A DNA stretch of 64,000 bases, taken from the NCBI GenBank assembly GCA_965279655.1, contig OZ257255.1, positions 3,906,001 to 3,970,000 of the forward strand. The letters are read 5' to 3'. The notes under the pieces are model-generated. The model saw nothing but the letters and a program-made list of their open reading frames with translations, was not told the origin of the DNA and made no database searches. This document shows, piece after piece, positions 7,972 through 16,664 of the stretch; within the stretch, counting starts at the first letter, position 1; each line of letters begins with the position of its first letter. Made by a program: the position numbers and the translations under genes. Origin of the DNA: SCTM01 sp965279655 (lineage in GTDB: Bacteria > Pseudomonadota > Alphaproteobacteria > Rhodospirillales > Rhodospirillaceae).

Positions 7972-9141
7972 ATGATGGGAGATGAAGGCTTCGGCCTGTA
8001 TATCCATTGGCCGTTCTGCATCTCAAAGTGCCCCTATTGCGACTTCAACAGCCATGTGGCCGAGCGCGTCGACCAAGGCGCGTGGCGTAACGCTTTGCGC
8101 GCGGAACTTGCGCATTTCGCCGCGCGCACGCCGGGCCGCAGGCTCACCAGCATCTTTTTCGGTGGCGGCACGCCGTCCTTGATGGACCCCGCGACGGCCG
8201 AAGCCCTGATCCAGGACGCGCGCCGCGCCTGGACACCGGCGAACGACCTCGAAATCACGCTTGAAGCCAATCCAGGCACCGTGGACGCGGACCGGTTCGA
8301 GGCCTTCCGCGCCGCGGGAATCGATCGTTTGTCCATGGGCGTGCAGGCGCTGAACGACGCGGACTTGAAATTCCTCGGACGAAAACATGGCGTGGCGGAA
8401 GCGCGCAATGCCTGGCGCGCTGCGTCGAAAATCTTCTCGCGCGTGTCCTTCGACTTGATCTACGCGCGCCCGGGCCAGACCGCGGCGGCTTGGGAAGCTG
8501 AGTTACGCGAAGCCCTGGACGAAGTGGACCGCTGCGGCATCACGCACCTGTCGCTCTATCAGCTCACCATGGAAGACGGCACGCCCATGGCGGCAGATCA
8601 TGCGCGTGGCGCGTTCACGCTGCCGGACGAGGACAACGCGGCGTCGCTGTATGAGATCACGCAGAGTCTGTGCGAAGCAGCGGGCTTTCCCGCCTACGAG
8701 GTTTCAAATCACGCCCGCGAAGACGCGGCCTGCCGTCATAATCTCACGTACTGGCGCGGCGGCGATTATGTGGGCGTCGGGCCCGGCGCCCACGGCCGCG
8801 TGACCATCGACGGCCTAACCCGCGCCACGCGGCAGATGAAAGCGCCGGCGCTGTGGCTGAAGAAAGTCGAGCGCGACGGCGCAGGGACCCAGGAAGAAGA
8901 AGTGCTGCCGGCCGACGCGCGCGCCGAGGAATTGGTGATGACCGCCTTGCGCACCTCTGAGGGCATCGACAAGGCGCGGTTCGCACGGCTCAGCGGGCGC
9001 GAACTCGCCGTCGTCGTGAATCAAGAGGCCCTCGCCATGTTGATGCGCGAGGGCCTGATGATCGAAACGCCGGAATTTCTGCAGACGACCGCGCGTGGCC
9101 GGTTGGCGTTGAACGCCGTGGTGCGCACGCTCCTCGCTTAG
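7972..9141 (+). CDS. hemW: Radical SAM haem chaperone HemW
   Basis: Formerly called oxygen-independent coproporphyrinogen oxidase-like; now seen as a haem-binding chaperone. About 389 residues. The radical SAM CxxxCxxC motif is C16, C20, C23 (FCISKCPYCDF). The residue after the last cysteine is D, not the extra cysteine of true HemN, which supports HemW. Further motifs are IFFGGGTPSLM, LEANPGTVD, RLSMGVQALNDADLKFLGR and the C-terminal HN-TYWRGGDYVGVGPGAH. Start is ATG 7972 (or 7975); an upstream in-frame start would overlap the cupin gene. It usually follows rph-rdgB; here the cupin gene lies in between. Confidence 0.94.
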   Translation: MMGDEGFGLYIHWPFCISKCPYCDFNSHVAERVDQGAWRNALRAELAHFAARTPGRRLTSIFFGGGTPSLMDPATAEALIQDARRAWTPANDLEITLEANPGTVDADRFEAFRAAGIDRLSMGVQALNDADLKFLGRKHGVAEARNAWRAASKIFSRVSFDLIYARPGQTAAAWEAELREALDEVDRCGITHLSLYQLTMEDGTPMAADHARGAFTLPDEDNAASLYEITQSLCEAAGFPAYEVSNHAREDAACRHNLTYWRGGDYVGVGPGAHGRVTIDGLTRATRQMKAPALWLKKVERDGAGTQEEEVLPADARAEELVMTALRTSEGIDKARFARLSGRELAVVVNQEALAMLMREGLMIETPEFLQTTARGRLALNAVVRTLLA

Positions 9142-10320
9142 CTACTTTACGGCCGAGATCATGAACCAGCAGCGGTGCACGCCCTTGTGCACGTCGCCGA
9201 AGCCGCCGGCGCCGGGCACGGCCTTGCTCACGGCGTCCTGATAACCGGTCTGGACGTCCTTGAAGCCGGCCGCACGCACCAATTCACCGAAGTCGGAGGT
9301 GAGCGCGCCGCGCCAGAACGGCTCGTTGTTGTAGGTGATCTCGTAGTCGCCTCGGATCCGGCCCCAGGTGTCGAGGGATTCGTACTTCGCCGGAACCTCC
9401 AGGTGAATGAGCACACCGCCCGGCTTCAGGATACGGCGGCATTCCGCCATGATGCGCGGCAGCGCCTTGCGCGACGTCTCGTGCAGCACGGCGGAACTGA
9501 ACACCAGATCGAAGTGGTTGTCCGGGAAGTTCGTGTGCTCGGCGTTCTGCTGTGAAAAATGGATGCCGTATCCCAGGTGCTCCGCGCGCGCGTAGGCGTA
9601 ACGGAGCAACCCTTCGCCGACGTCGATCGCGTGCGTTTCCGCGAGCGGCGCATAGCTCGCCACCGCGAGCGTCGAATGGCCGACGGTGCAGCCGATGTCG
9701 AGGATACGCGCGTCCTTGCGGTTCAGCGTCTTGTCGGGGAAGCGCGCGAAATAGTGCGCCATCACGGTGTGACCGCGGATGTCGTTCATGAATCCGCCGT
9801 TGCGGCCCATGTGATAGATGGCCGCCGCGCGATCGAACAGCGCGCCCTGGCGCACGTCGTTTTCACCGACCACGGCATGGTAGTTGCCGGGCATGCAGTG
9901 GATGTCGACGGCATCGATGTAGCGCGGCACCTCGAAGTTGGGATCGACGGTGAGCGAGCCTTTCGGCGCCTTCACGTCGGCGAGGGCCTTAAGGTCCCCG
10001 AGCTGACGATCGACGCAGGTGCCGGCGCTGTCCCACATCATCTCTTGGGCGGTGCGCGTGAGCAGCGCCCAGTTCTGATAGGAGCCTTCTTTCGCCATCT
10101 CCTTGCCGACCTCGATGTGGCTGGCGGGCTTGGCGCCGGTGCGCGCGGTCATCTCCGGCAGAACCTTGTTGTTCACCACGTCGCGCTGCGACGGCTCGAT
10201 ATCGCTGCCGATGAAGGCCTTGAAGTCGGCGACGAACATCTGCTCCGACATTTCGTCGTGCGTGAGGCCCGGCATCATCGGGTGGGGCTTCAGGGGATTG
10301 TTGCTTGGCGTGGCGCTCAT
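9142..10320 (-). CDS. SAM-dependent methyltransferase with uncharacterised N-terminal domain
   Basis: 392 residues. The C-terminal half (about 200-392) is a class I methyltransferase: motif I ILDIGCTVGHST at 206-217, acidic motif II near ETHAIDVGEG, then FDLVFSSAVLHETS and LKPGGVLIHLEVP. Residues 1-200 are not a standard domain I recognise; they carry AQEMMWDS at 91-98 and GSLTVDPNF at 121-129. The same two motifs recur in the gene starting at 63548, so this is a paralogous family. GGAGA precedes the ATG. It follows the 123-residue gene by 15 bases (operon). Substrate unknown. Confidence 0.75.
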   Translation of the reverse strand: MSATPSNNPLKPHPMMPGLTHDEMSEQMFVADFKAFIGSDIEPSQRDVVNNKVLPEMTARTGAKPASHIEVGKEMAKEGSYQNWALLTRTAQEMMWDSAGTCVDRQLGDLKALADVKAPKGSLTVDPNFEVPRYIDAVDIHCMPGNYHAVVGENDVRQGALFDRAAAIYHMGRNGGFMNDIRGHTVMAHYFARFPDKTLNRKDARILDIGCTVGHSTLAVASYAPLAETHAIDVGEGLLRYAYARAEHLGYGIHFSQQNAEHTNFPDNHFDLVFSSAVLHETSRKALPRIMAECRRILKPGGVLIHLEVPAKYESLDTWGRIRGDYEITYNNEPFWRGALTSDFGELVRAAGFKDVQTGYQDAVSKAVPGAGGFGDVHKGVHRCWFMISAVK

Positions 10321-10335
10321 GGACTCTTTCTCCGC

Positions 10336-10707
10336 TCAGCCGTCGTTGATCTCGGTGATGACTTTATCGAGGTTGGCCTCGTCGACCTTCACATCGTAGC
10401 GCGCGAGGTCTTCTTTCAACACGCGGAACACCTTCCGCATGAGACGCGTGCGCTGCGCGCTGCGCTCGGTCATCGCCTCCGGGCCGGGGAGGAACTCATC
10501 CACTTCAGGGGGCGAGAATACGCCCTTGGCGGCCGCCAGCCGTTCGTGGGTATCGAGCCGTTCCCGCAGAATCGAGATCTCGGCGGTCAGCGCCACAACC
10601 ATCGCCATGAGCTGATCGATCGCCCGGTCCTCGTGGAACTGGGGCTGCTTGCCCTTGGCGACCCAAACCTTCTCCTTAGGTCCGGCGGTGCCGGGTGCGG
10701 CGACCAT
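10336..10707 (-). CDS. Conserved hypothetical protein, probably coiled-coil
   Basis: 123 residues, not recognised. The middle (about 30-60: D-LMAMVVALTAEISILRERL) reads as a hydrophobic-heptad helix that could form a coiled coil. The C-terminus (L-RKVFRVLKEDLARYDVKVDE) is charged and helical. No signal peptide or membrane span. ATG at 10707 has TTGGAGAGATGTG upstream at good spacing; GTG at 10710 is possible but too close to it. It precedes the methyltransferase by 15 bases, and the methyltransferase Shine-Dalgarno lies in that gap, so the two are probably made together. A partner role is inference only. Confidence 0.6.
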   Translation of the reverse strand: MVAAPGTAGPKEKVWVAKGKQPQFHEDRAIDQLMAMVVALTAEISILRERLDTHERLAAAKGVFSPPEVDEFLPGPEAMTERSAQRTRLMRKVFRVLKEDLARYDVKVDEANLDKVITEINDG

Positions 10708-10997
10708 CACATCTCTCCAAAATCACGGCGGGGGAACTGAAGCACTTAGGATTTAAGGAGTTTTTCCGGCCCGGGCTAGGGCGGCGGTCACATTGTTCGG
10801 GTTCCGAGCAACACCTTGAGATTAAGGGATTTTGCCGACGTTTCCACCTGGGCGCGCGGCCAATTAATCTTTCGCCTTAAGCATTGCCCCCATACGGCTG
10901 GAATCGCCTACCTTTTTGCGGTCTGTTTACGTTTCGTATAAACTCTTGGCGTTAAGCATCTGGGGAGAATTGGATTCCCCGGGATTTGGGCGGGCGG
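10708..10997. other. Intergenic region between divergent units
   Basis: 290 bases with no gene. It must hold promoters for the leftward methyltransferase pair and the rightward aminotransferase-ftsK unit. There are several TTAAG/CTTAA words (10754, 10823, 10876, 10954). TTAA pairs near 10864-10879 are 9 bases apart, not the 7 of the CtrA consensus, so no CtrA call is made. Confidence 0.4.
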
Positions 10998-12197
10998 ATG
11001 TACAACACGCGTCTCGACGGGCTGACTGAGTACCCGTTTCAGCGCTTGGCGGCTTTGCTGGAGGGGATCGACCCGCCGGCGGGGACCGCGCCCCTGATCA
11101 TGTCGATTGGGGAGCCCCAGCACACCCCGCCCCAACTGCTCCACGACGCCCTCGCCAAGGGGGCCGGCGACTGGGGCAAATATCCGCCGACGCCCGGCAA
11201 CCCCGAATACCGCCAGGCCGTCGCGGCCTGGTGTACGCGGCGCTACGGGCTGCCGGATGGATTTGTCGATGCGGAAAGGAACGTGCTGCCGGTGGCGGGC
11301 AGCCGCGAAGGCCTATTCATGGCGGCACAGCTTTGCGTGCCGCCTGACAAGAACGGCCAGCGGCCGACGGTTCTCATTCCGAACCCGTTCTACCAAGTCT
11401 ATTTCGGCGCGGCGGTGATGGCCGGCGCGGAGCCGGTGTTTGTGCCCGCGACCGTCGAGACCGGCTTCCAGCCCGATTACGCCACCGTCGCCCAGGACGC
11501 GCTGGCGCGCGCCGCGATGGCCTATCTCTGCACGCCGGCGAATCCGCAAGGCACGGTCGCGAGCCTCGAACGCTTGAAGAGCGCCATCACGCTGGCGCGC
11601 ACCCACGACTTCGTCCTCATTTCCGACGAGTGCTATTCGGAGATCTATGACGGCGCGGCACCCGCCGGCGCGCTCGAAGCCTGCGCGGCGCTGGGCGGCG
11701 ATCTCAAGAACGTGCTTGTCTTCAACTCGTTGTCGAAACGCTCCAGCGTGCCGGGCTTACGCGCCGGGTCCGTCGTCGGCGATGCGGACCTGATCGCGAA
11801 GTTCTCCAAGCTGCGCGCCCATGGCGGCGCCGTGCAACCCGTGCCGGTTCTGAACGCCGCCGCCGCTTTGTGGCGCGACGAGATTCATGTGGAGGAGAAC
11901 CGCACGCTGTACCGCGCGAAGTTCGATGACGCCGCCAAAGTCTTCGGCAACCGATTCGGATTCTATCGTCCCGGCGGCGGCTTCTTCCTGTGGCTCGACG
12001 TGGGCGACGGAGAGAAGGCCGCGAAAGCGCTGTGGCGCGAGGCCGGCATCAAAGTTCTCCCGGGCGGCTACCTCGCCCGGCCCGATGCGACGGGACACAA
12101 TCCCGGCGCCAGCTACATCCGCGTTGCGCTGGTGCACGACCGCGCCCGTACCGCCGATGCCCTTGTCCGCATGAAAGACGCGCTCGAACGCCTTTAG
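10998..12197 (+). CDS. Class I/II PLP-dependent aminotransferase, DapC-like
   Basis: 399 residues, fold type I. Visible: S-GEP-HTPP near the N-terminus, YPPTPGNPEYRQAVAAW, the AYLCTPANPQGT substrate/PLP turn, VLISDECYSEIYD with the PLP-ring aspartate, and the Schiff-base lysine in FNSLSKRSSVPGLRAG. Closest remembered relatives are N-succinyl-diaminopimelate aminotransferases (DapC, lysine/peptidoglycan pathway), which often lie just before ftsK in alphaproteobacteria, as here (11-base gap). Substrate is inferred from that context. ATG at 10998 is preferred to TTG at 10986. Confidence 0.8.
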   Translation: MYNTRLDGLTEYPFQRLAALLEGIDPPAGTAPLIMSIGEPQHTPPQLLHDALAKGAGDWGKYPPTPGNPEYRQAVAAWCTRRYGLPDGFVDAERNVLPVAGSREGLFMAAQLCVPPDKNGQRPTVLIPNPFYQVYFGAAVMAGAEPVFVPATVETGFQPDYATVAQDALARAAMAYLCTPANPQGTVASLERLKSAITLARTHDFVLISDECYSEIYDGAAPAGALEACAALGGDLKNVLVFNSLSKRSSVPGLRAGSVVGDADLIAKFSKLRAHGGAVQPVPVLNAAAALWRDEIHVEENRTLYRAKFDDAAKVFGNRFGFYRPGGGFFLWLDVGDGEKAAKALWREAGIKVLPGGYLARPDATGHNPGASYIRVALVHDRARTADALVRMKDALERL

Positions 12198-12208
12198 AGG
12201 AATCGCTC

Positions 12209-14641
12209 ATGGCCGCCGCCCGTACCGATGCCGTTCCGTTTCTGCCGCCTGCCTGGGCGGCGACGTTGCGCCGCAGCCTGCATGCCTCGCTGGGCGCGAT
12301 GATCCTGGCGGTGTGCGCCGCGGCCCTGACCGCGCTGGCCAGCTACAGCCCGACGGATCCCTCCTTCAATACCGCAACACCGTCGCTGCCGCAGAACCTG
12401 ATGGGTGCGCCCGGCGCCGTGTTCGCCGATGCGGCGCTGCAGACCGCCGGTATCGCGGCGGGTGTGCTGTTCCTGGTGATCGGCGCGTGGGGCCTGCGCC
12501 TGACGCGCGGCGAAATCGTCGGCTGGCTGTGGCTGCGCACCGTCGGCGCGATCGCCGCGGTTCTGCTGTTGGCGATGGGACTCGAGGGCGTGCCGACGCC
12601 GTCCTGGTGGCCGATCAGCGCGGGGCTTGGCGGCTCCGCCGGGCAAGTGTTGGTGGACCTGTGTGTGCGCCACGGCGCCTTGATGGCGCGTTTGCATCTC
12701 GTCGGTGAAATCCTGCGGCTCACGGTCGCGGGCGTCGCGGCTTTGTTCGGCGCGGGCCTGTTGCTATGGGCATTGACCGTGCGTCCCGTCTCTCTCGGCT
12801 CGTCCTTGGGCACCGTGATGCGTGCCCTGGCCGCCAGCGCCCGCACTGCCGCTGCATGGCCGGTCGCATTGTTCGAGAGCCTGACTGCGCGGGAGGCGAA
12901 GGTTGCGAAACCGCGCCGCGAGCGCAGCGAACCGAAGATCGCCGCCGCGGATGACGTGGACGATGTGAGCGATGCGCCCGAAGACGATGAGGACGACGCA
13001 CCCGCCACCGTGGAAGAAGCGCCGCGCCGGATCGAAACGACGGTCGTGATGCCGCGCGCCAAGGCGGCCAAGCCGTCCAAGCGCGAGATGGACTCGCGCC
13101 AAGGCAGTCTCTTGCGCGACAAGGCCCACGGCTTCGAGTTGCCGCCGCTCGATCTTCTCGCGCCGCCGCCGCCGGAATCCAAGACCCGCCAGATCAGCAA
13201 GGAGTCGCTGGAAAGCAACGCGCGCATGCTGGAATCCGTGCTCGACGACTTCGGCATCAAGGGCCAGGTCGTGAAAGTGCGCCCGGGTCCGGTGGTTACG
13301 CTGTACGAACTGGAACCCGCGCCCGGCACCAAGACGTCGCGCGTGGTGTCTCTGGCCGACGATATCGCCCGTTCCATGAGCGCGGTGTCCGTGCGCATCG
13401 CTGTCATCCCGGGACGCAGCGTGATCGGCATCGAACTGCCGAATGCCGTGCGCGAGACCGTGTACCTGCGAGAGATGCTGGCGTCGGAAGAATTCGAGAA
13501 GGGCGACGGCAAGCTGATCATGGCGCTTGGCAAGGACATCGGCGGGACGCCGATCCTGGCCGACCTCGCGCGCATGCCGCACCTGCTGATCGCGGGCACC
13601 ACCGGCTCGGGCAAGTCCGTGGCGGTGAACACCATGATCACGTCGCTGCTCTACAAGAACACGCCCGCCGAGCTGCGCTTCGTGATGATCGACCCGAAGA
13701 TGCTCGAACTGTCGGTCTACGACGGCATCCCGCATCTGTTGGCGCCCGTCGTGACCGAGCCGGGCAAAGCGGTGATGGCGCTGAAGTGGGTCGTGCGCGA
13801 AATGGAGAACCGCTACCGCTCCATGAGCCAGCTGTCGGTGCGCAATATCGCCGGATACAACCAGCGCCTGACCGAAGCGGCGAAGAAGGGAAGTTCCCTC
13901 ACGAAGACGGTGCAGACCGGCTTCGATCCGTCGACCGGCGCGCCAACCTACGAAGAACAGGCGCTCGATCTCACGCCGCTGCCTTACATCGTCGTCATCA
14001 TCGACGAGATGGCGGACCTGATGCTGGTCGCCGGCAAGGACGTCGAACAGGCCGTGCAGCGTCTGGCGCAGATGGCGCGCGCCGCGGGCATCCACGTCAT
14101 CATGGCGACGCAGCGTCCGTCGGTCGACGTGATCACCGGCACCATCAAGGCGAACTTCCCGACACGCATCAGCTTCCAGGTCACCTCGAAGATCGACAGC
14201 CGCACGATCCTCGGCGAACAGGGCGCGGAACAGCTGCTCGGCCAGGGCGACATGCTGTACATGGCCGCCGGCGGCCGCATCACCCGCGTGCACGGGCCGT
14301 TCTGTTCGGACAAGGAAGTCGAAAAGATCACCGAGCAGCAGCGTGAACAGGGCCAGCCGGATTATGTCGAAGCCGTCACGGAAGAGGACGACACCGAAGG
14401 CGGGCCGGGCTTCTCCACCGGCGGGAATACCTCGAGCGGCGACGCGCTGTTCGACCAGGCGGTCGCGTTGATCGCCCGGGAGCGCAAGGCCTCCACCAGC
14501 TTCGTGCAGCGGCATTTGCAGATCGGCTACAACCGCGCCGCCCGCATCATCGAAGAGATGGAGAACCAGGGTATGGTCAGCCGCGCCAACCATGTGGGCA
14601 AGCGCGAGGTCCTGCTGCCGTCCACCGGGGAAGCCGCGTAG
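12209..14641 (+). CDS. ftsK: DNA translocase FtsK
   Basis: Septum-located hexameric motor that pumps DNA toward dif and triggers chromosome-dimer resolution. 810 residues. Order: four hydrophobic N-terminal spans (about 25-190), an acidic low-complexity linker (240-330), the alpha-beta motor with Walker A GTTGSGKS at 463-470 and Walker B VVIIDEMADLM, then the gamma winged helix at the C-terminus (LFDQAVALIARERKASTSFV then QRHLQIGYNRAA), which reads KOPS sites. The linker is short compared with E. coli FtsK (1329 residues) but normal for alphaproteobacteria. ATG 12209 follows AGAGGAATCGCTC. Confidence 0.97.
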   Translation: MAAARTDAVPFLPPAWAATLRRSLHASLGAMILAVCAAALTALASYSPTDPSFNTATPSLPQNLMGAPGAVFADAALQTAGIAAGVLFLVIGAWGLRLTRGEIVGWLWLRTVGAIAAVLLLAMGLEGVPTPSWWPISAGLGGSAGQVLVDLCVRHGALMARLHLVGEILRLTVAGVAALFGAGLLLWALTVRPVSLGSSLGTVMRALAASARTAAAWPVALFESLTAREAKVAKPRRERSEPKIAAADDVDDVSDAPEDDEDDAPATVEEAPRRIETTVVMPRAKAAKPSKREMDSRQGSLLRDKAHGFELPPLDLLAPPPPESKTRQISKESLESNARMLESVLDDFGIKGQVVKVRPGPVVTLYELEPAPGTKTSRVVSLADDIARSMSAVSVRIAVIPGRSVIGIELPNAVRETVYLREMLASEEFEKGDGKLIMALGKDIGGTPILADLARMPHLLIAGTTGSGKSVAVNTMITSLLYKNTPAELRFVMIDPKMLELSVYDGIPHLLAPVVTEPGKAVMALKWVVREMENRYRSMSQLSVRNIAGYNQRLTEAAKKGSSLTKTVQTGFDPSTGAPTYEEQALDLTPLPYIVVIIDEMADLMLVAGKDVEQAVQRLAQMARAAGIHVIMATQRPSVDVITGTIKANFPTRISFQVTSKIDSRTILGEQGAEQLLGQGDMLYMAAGGRITRVHGPFCSDKEVEKITEQQREQGQPDYVEAVTEEDDTEGGPGFSTGGNTSSGDALFDQAVALIARERKASTSFVQRHLQIGYNRAARIIEEMENQGMVSRANHVGKREVLLPSTGEAA

Positions 14642-14689
14642 GGCGTGGTCCGGAAAAGTGGGTGCCGGTTTTCCGACGAGATCTCGCCC
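14641..14689 (+). repeat. Extragenic palindromic element, copy B
   Basis: Contains CGGAAAAGTGGG-TG-CCGGTTTTCCGA, the core of the dispersed palindromes widespread in Rhizobiales-like genomes. The outer arms GGGCG/CGCCC pair. It begins at the last base of the ftsK stop and lies before lolA. Copy C (36284) has the same core in the opposite orientation with two changes in the centre and one in the right arm. Possible roles (mRNA 3' end protection, attenuation) are inferred. Confidence 0.75.
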
Positions 14690-14764
14690 CAAAGAATAGA
14701 CTCTGCCCCGACACCGCCATACTGTGCCGCCACTCTGTGGGGGCACAGTTATGGAGCGTCCCTA

Positions 14765-15382
14765 ATGCGTCGCCTGATCCTCATCGCCTTCCTGACGCTG
14801 TTCGCCGCGCCGGCTTTTGCGTTGACCGAAGCCGAGACCGCGCTGGTGAAGAAGGCCGAGGCCTATCTCAACGCCATCACAACCTTGAAAGCGCGCTTCA
14901 CCCAGGTGAACGCGGACGGCGCCAGTCACGAAGGCGACCTGTACATCTCGCGACCCGGGAAGATGCGGCTGGTCTATGACCCGCCCACACCCATGCTGAT
15001 GGTCGCCGACGGCGTGTTCCTGATCTACGTCGACAAGGACATGGACGACGTCAGCCATATCGATCTCAACGACACGCCTGCGGGTCTGCTGCTGAAAGCC
15101 AATCTCAGCTTCACCGACGCGGGCGTGAAGCTGCAGAGCGTGAAACAGGGTCCGGGCACCTTGGAGATCACCGCGACGCAAACCAAGGACAGCGCGGCCG
15201 GTAAGCTCACCTTCGTCTTCGCCGAAGCTCCCTTCGAGCTGAAGCAGTGGCGGGTGGTGGATGCGCAGAACAAGGAGGTCCGGGTGACGCTGTCCAGCCC
15301 GGTCCTGGGCGGCAAACTCGACGCCAAATTGTTCAAATACGACGCCAAGAAGGAAGGCCGCGAGAAGTCCGACCGGGATTAG
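14765..15382 (+). CDS. lolA: Outer-membrane lipoprotein carrier LolA
   Basis: Periplasmic chaperone that takes lipoproteins from LolCDE to the outer membrane. 205 residues. The signal peptide MRRLILIAFLTLFAAPAFA is cleaved before LTEAE. The mature protein shows L-T-KARF-QVN, GDLYISRPGKMRLVYDPPTP, M-VADGVFLIYVDKD and DTPAGLLLKANLSF, the LolA beta-sheet and helix motifs. ATG 14765 begins the signal peptide. It follows ftsK by 123 bases, with copy B of the palindrome between; ftsK-lolA-xth is a usual alphaproteobacterial order. Confidence 0.92.
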   Translation: MRRLILIAFLTLFAAPAFALTEAETALVKKAEAYLNAITTLKARFTQVNADGASHEGDLYISRPGKMRLVYDPPTPMLMVADGVFLIYVDKDMDDVSHIDLNDTPAGLLLKANLSFTDAGVKLQSVKQGPGTLEITATQTKDSAAGKLTFVFAEAPFELKQWRVVDAQNKEVRVTLSSPVLGGKLDAKLFKYDAKKEGREKSDRD

Positions 15383-15555
15383 CCCCGTAAGCGGATTTCG
15401 AGTCGTTTTGGGCGCCGCGGCTGTTCTCGGAACAGTTGTCCAAAAAAGCCGCAGGGCGGACGAAAGCCCTACAATCCGTATGCCGGACAGTTGGGCGGAA
15501 GGGCTTGTTCCGACACCCTTTTTGACCCCATCGGCGGCGAAAGCGAAATTGCATG

Positions 15556-15725
15556 CCCACTATGCTCAGGCACGGCTTTGAGGCGACTCGATAGGGGCCC
15601 CATAGTCCTCGGTAGATGTTGCGCGTCTTCTTGGCAGCAGCAACTAGCCGGGTTCCGGTATCCCCTACCTTCCCCGGCGATATCATCGGCGCCCGATGTC
15701 CCCCCACATCGGGCGCCATTTTTTT
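15556..15725 (+). ncRNA. Candidate structured non-coding RNA ending in a strong terminator
   Basis: The 378-base gap 15383-15760 has no convincing gene; its short open frames lack recognisable content. A TTGACC at 15522-15527 with a weak GAAATT 17 bases downstream could start a transcript near 15556, and a 12-bp perfect terminator ends it at about 15725 (170 nt). Inside, GTTGC near 15618 can pair with GCAAC near 15640, and GATAGGGG near 15590 with CCCCTACC near 15662 (one mismatch). Size and pairing would suit a 6S-like RNA, but I cannot match it to one. It could also be a long lolA 3' UTR. Confidence 0.35.
15688..15725 (+). terminator. Strong rho-independent terminator
   Basis: GGCGCCCGATGT at 15688-15699 pairs perfectly with ACATCGGGCGCC at 15706-15717 across a six-C loop, followed by ATTTTTTT. 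It reads rightward only. It is 306 bases after the lolA stop and 35 bases before xth, so it ends either a long lolA message or a separate small RNA. Confidence 0.9.
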
Positions 15726-15760
15726 GCCTCCCGCCCTTTAGTTTCGTTCTCTGGGCCTGA

Positions 15761-16591
15761 ATGCTTTCCCTGCTGACCTGGAACATCAATTCGATCCGCA
15801 AGCGCGTCGATGGCCTCGCGCGCTTGGCCGAAGACACGAATGCGGACGTGATCTGCCTGCAGGAAACCAAGGTCGACGGCCCGTTGTTTCCCACCGGCGC
15901 CATGGCCGAGATCGGGTTTCCGCACCAAGCCGTCGCCGGGCAGCCCGGCTACAACGGCGTGGCGATCCTCTCCAAGTGGCCGTTGCATAACATTCAGCGC
16001 ATCCATCACTGCGAACGGCTGGACGCGCGCCACATCGCCGCGACCATCCGGCCGGAGGACGGCGCGCCGATCGACGAAGCGATCGGAATTCACAGCCTCT
16101 ATGTACCCGCCGGTGGCCAACTGCCCGACCCGGACGTGAATCCGAAGTTCGCGCACAAACTGCGCTTCCTCGATGCGGTGGCGGATCATTTCGCCGGCGG
16201 CTACGGCTACCGCGATCCCATGGTGCTGGTGGGAGACTTCAACGTCGCGCCCTTGCCGGCGGATGTCTGGGACCACGTGCGCATGTCCAAGATCGTCACC
16301 CATACGCCCATCGAGATCGCCGGCCTCGAACGCATGAAGCGCTCGCTCGCCTTCATCGACGTAGTGCGCGAGCTGATCCCGGCGGACGATCCGGTCTTCA
16401 CCTGGTGGAGCTACCGCGCCGCCGATTGGCAGGCGGTGAACAAGGGCCGACGGCTGGATCACATCTGGGTCACGCCGCCGCTGAAGGATCGTATCGCGGG
16501 AGTTGAGGTTCTGATCGACGTGCGGCACTGGCAACCGCCTTCGGATCACGTGCCCGTGCTGTTGAAACTCGGGAAACCGCCGTCCGCCTAG
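15761..16591 (+). CDS. xth: Exodeoxyribonuclease III
   Basis: Mg-dependent AP endonuclease and 3'-5' exonuclease for base-excision repair. 276 residues. Family motifs: L-TWNINSIRKR at the N-terminus, D-ICLQETKVD (metal-binding E), GYNGVAILSKWPL, H-LYVPAGGQLPDP, the catalytic LVGDFNVAPLPADVWD and a C-terminal RLDHIWVTPPL with WQPPSDHVPVLL holding the last catalytic D-H pair. ATG 15761 is the only good start. It stands between the terminator above and hslV. Confidence 0.95.
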   Translation: MLSLLTWNINSIRKRVDGLARLAEDTNADVICLQETKVDGPLFPTGAMAEIGFPHQAVAGQPGYNGVAILSKWPLHNIQRIHHCERLDARHIAATIRPEDGAPIDEAIGIHSLYVPAGGQLPDPDVNPKFAHKLRFLDAVADHFAGGYGYRDPMVLVGDFNVAPLPADVWDHVRMSKIVTHTPIEIAGLERMKRSLAFIDVVRELIPADDPVFTWWSYRAADWQAVNKGRRLDHIWVTPPLKDRIAGVEVLIDVRHWQPPSDHVPVLLKLGKPPSA

Positions 16592-16664
16592 TGTGGGGCC
16601 TTACCTTGCAACCGCCCAGCAAACATCCCATGTTCTGGGTCCCCCCAATGCCTCCGAGCGCCTC

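Noticed and set aside
10864..10880. Possible CtrA site (two TTAA words)
   Set aside because: The spacing is 9 bases rather than 7, and no other CtrA feature is present.
15333..15760. Open frames on both strands between lolA and xth
   Set aside because: Low-complexity shadow-like products, no family motif, and one crosses the terminator. The non-coding reading is better.
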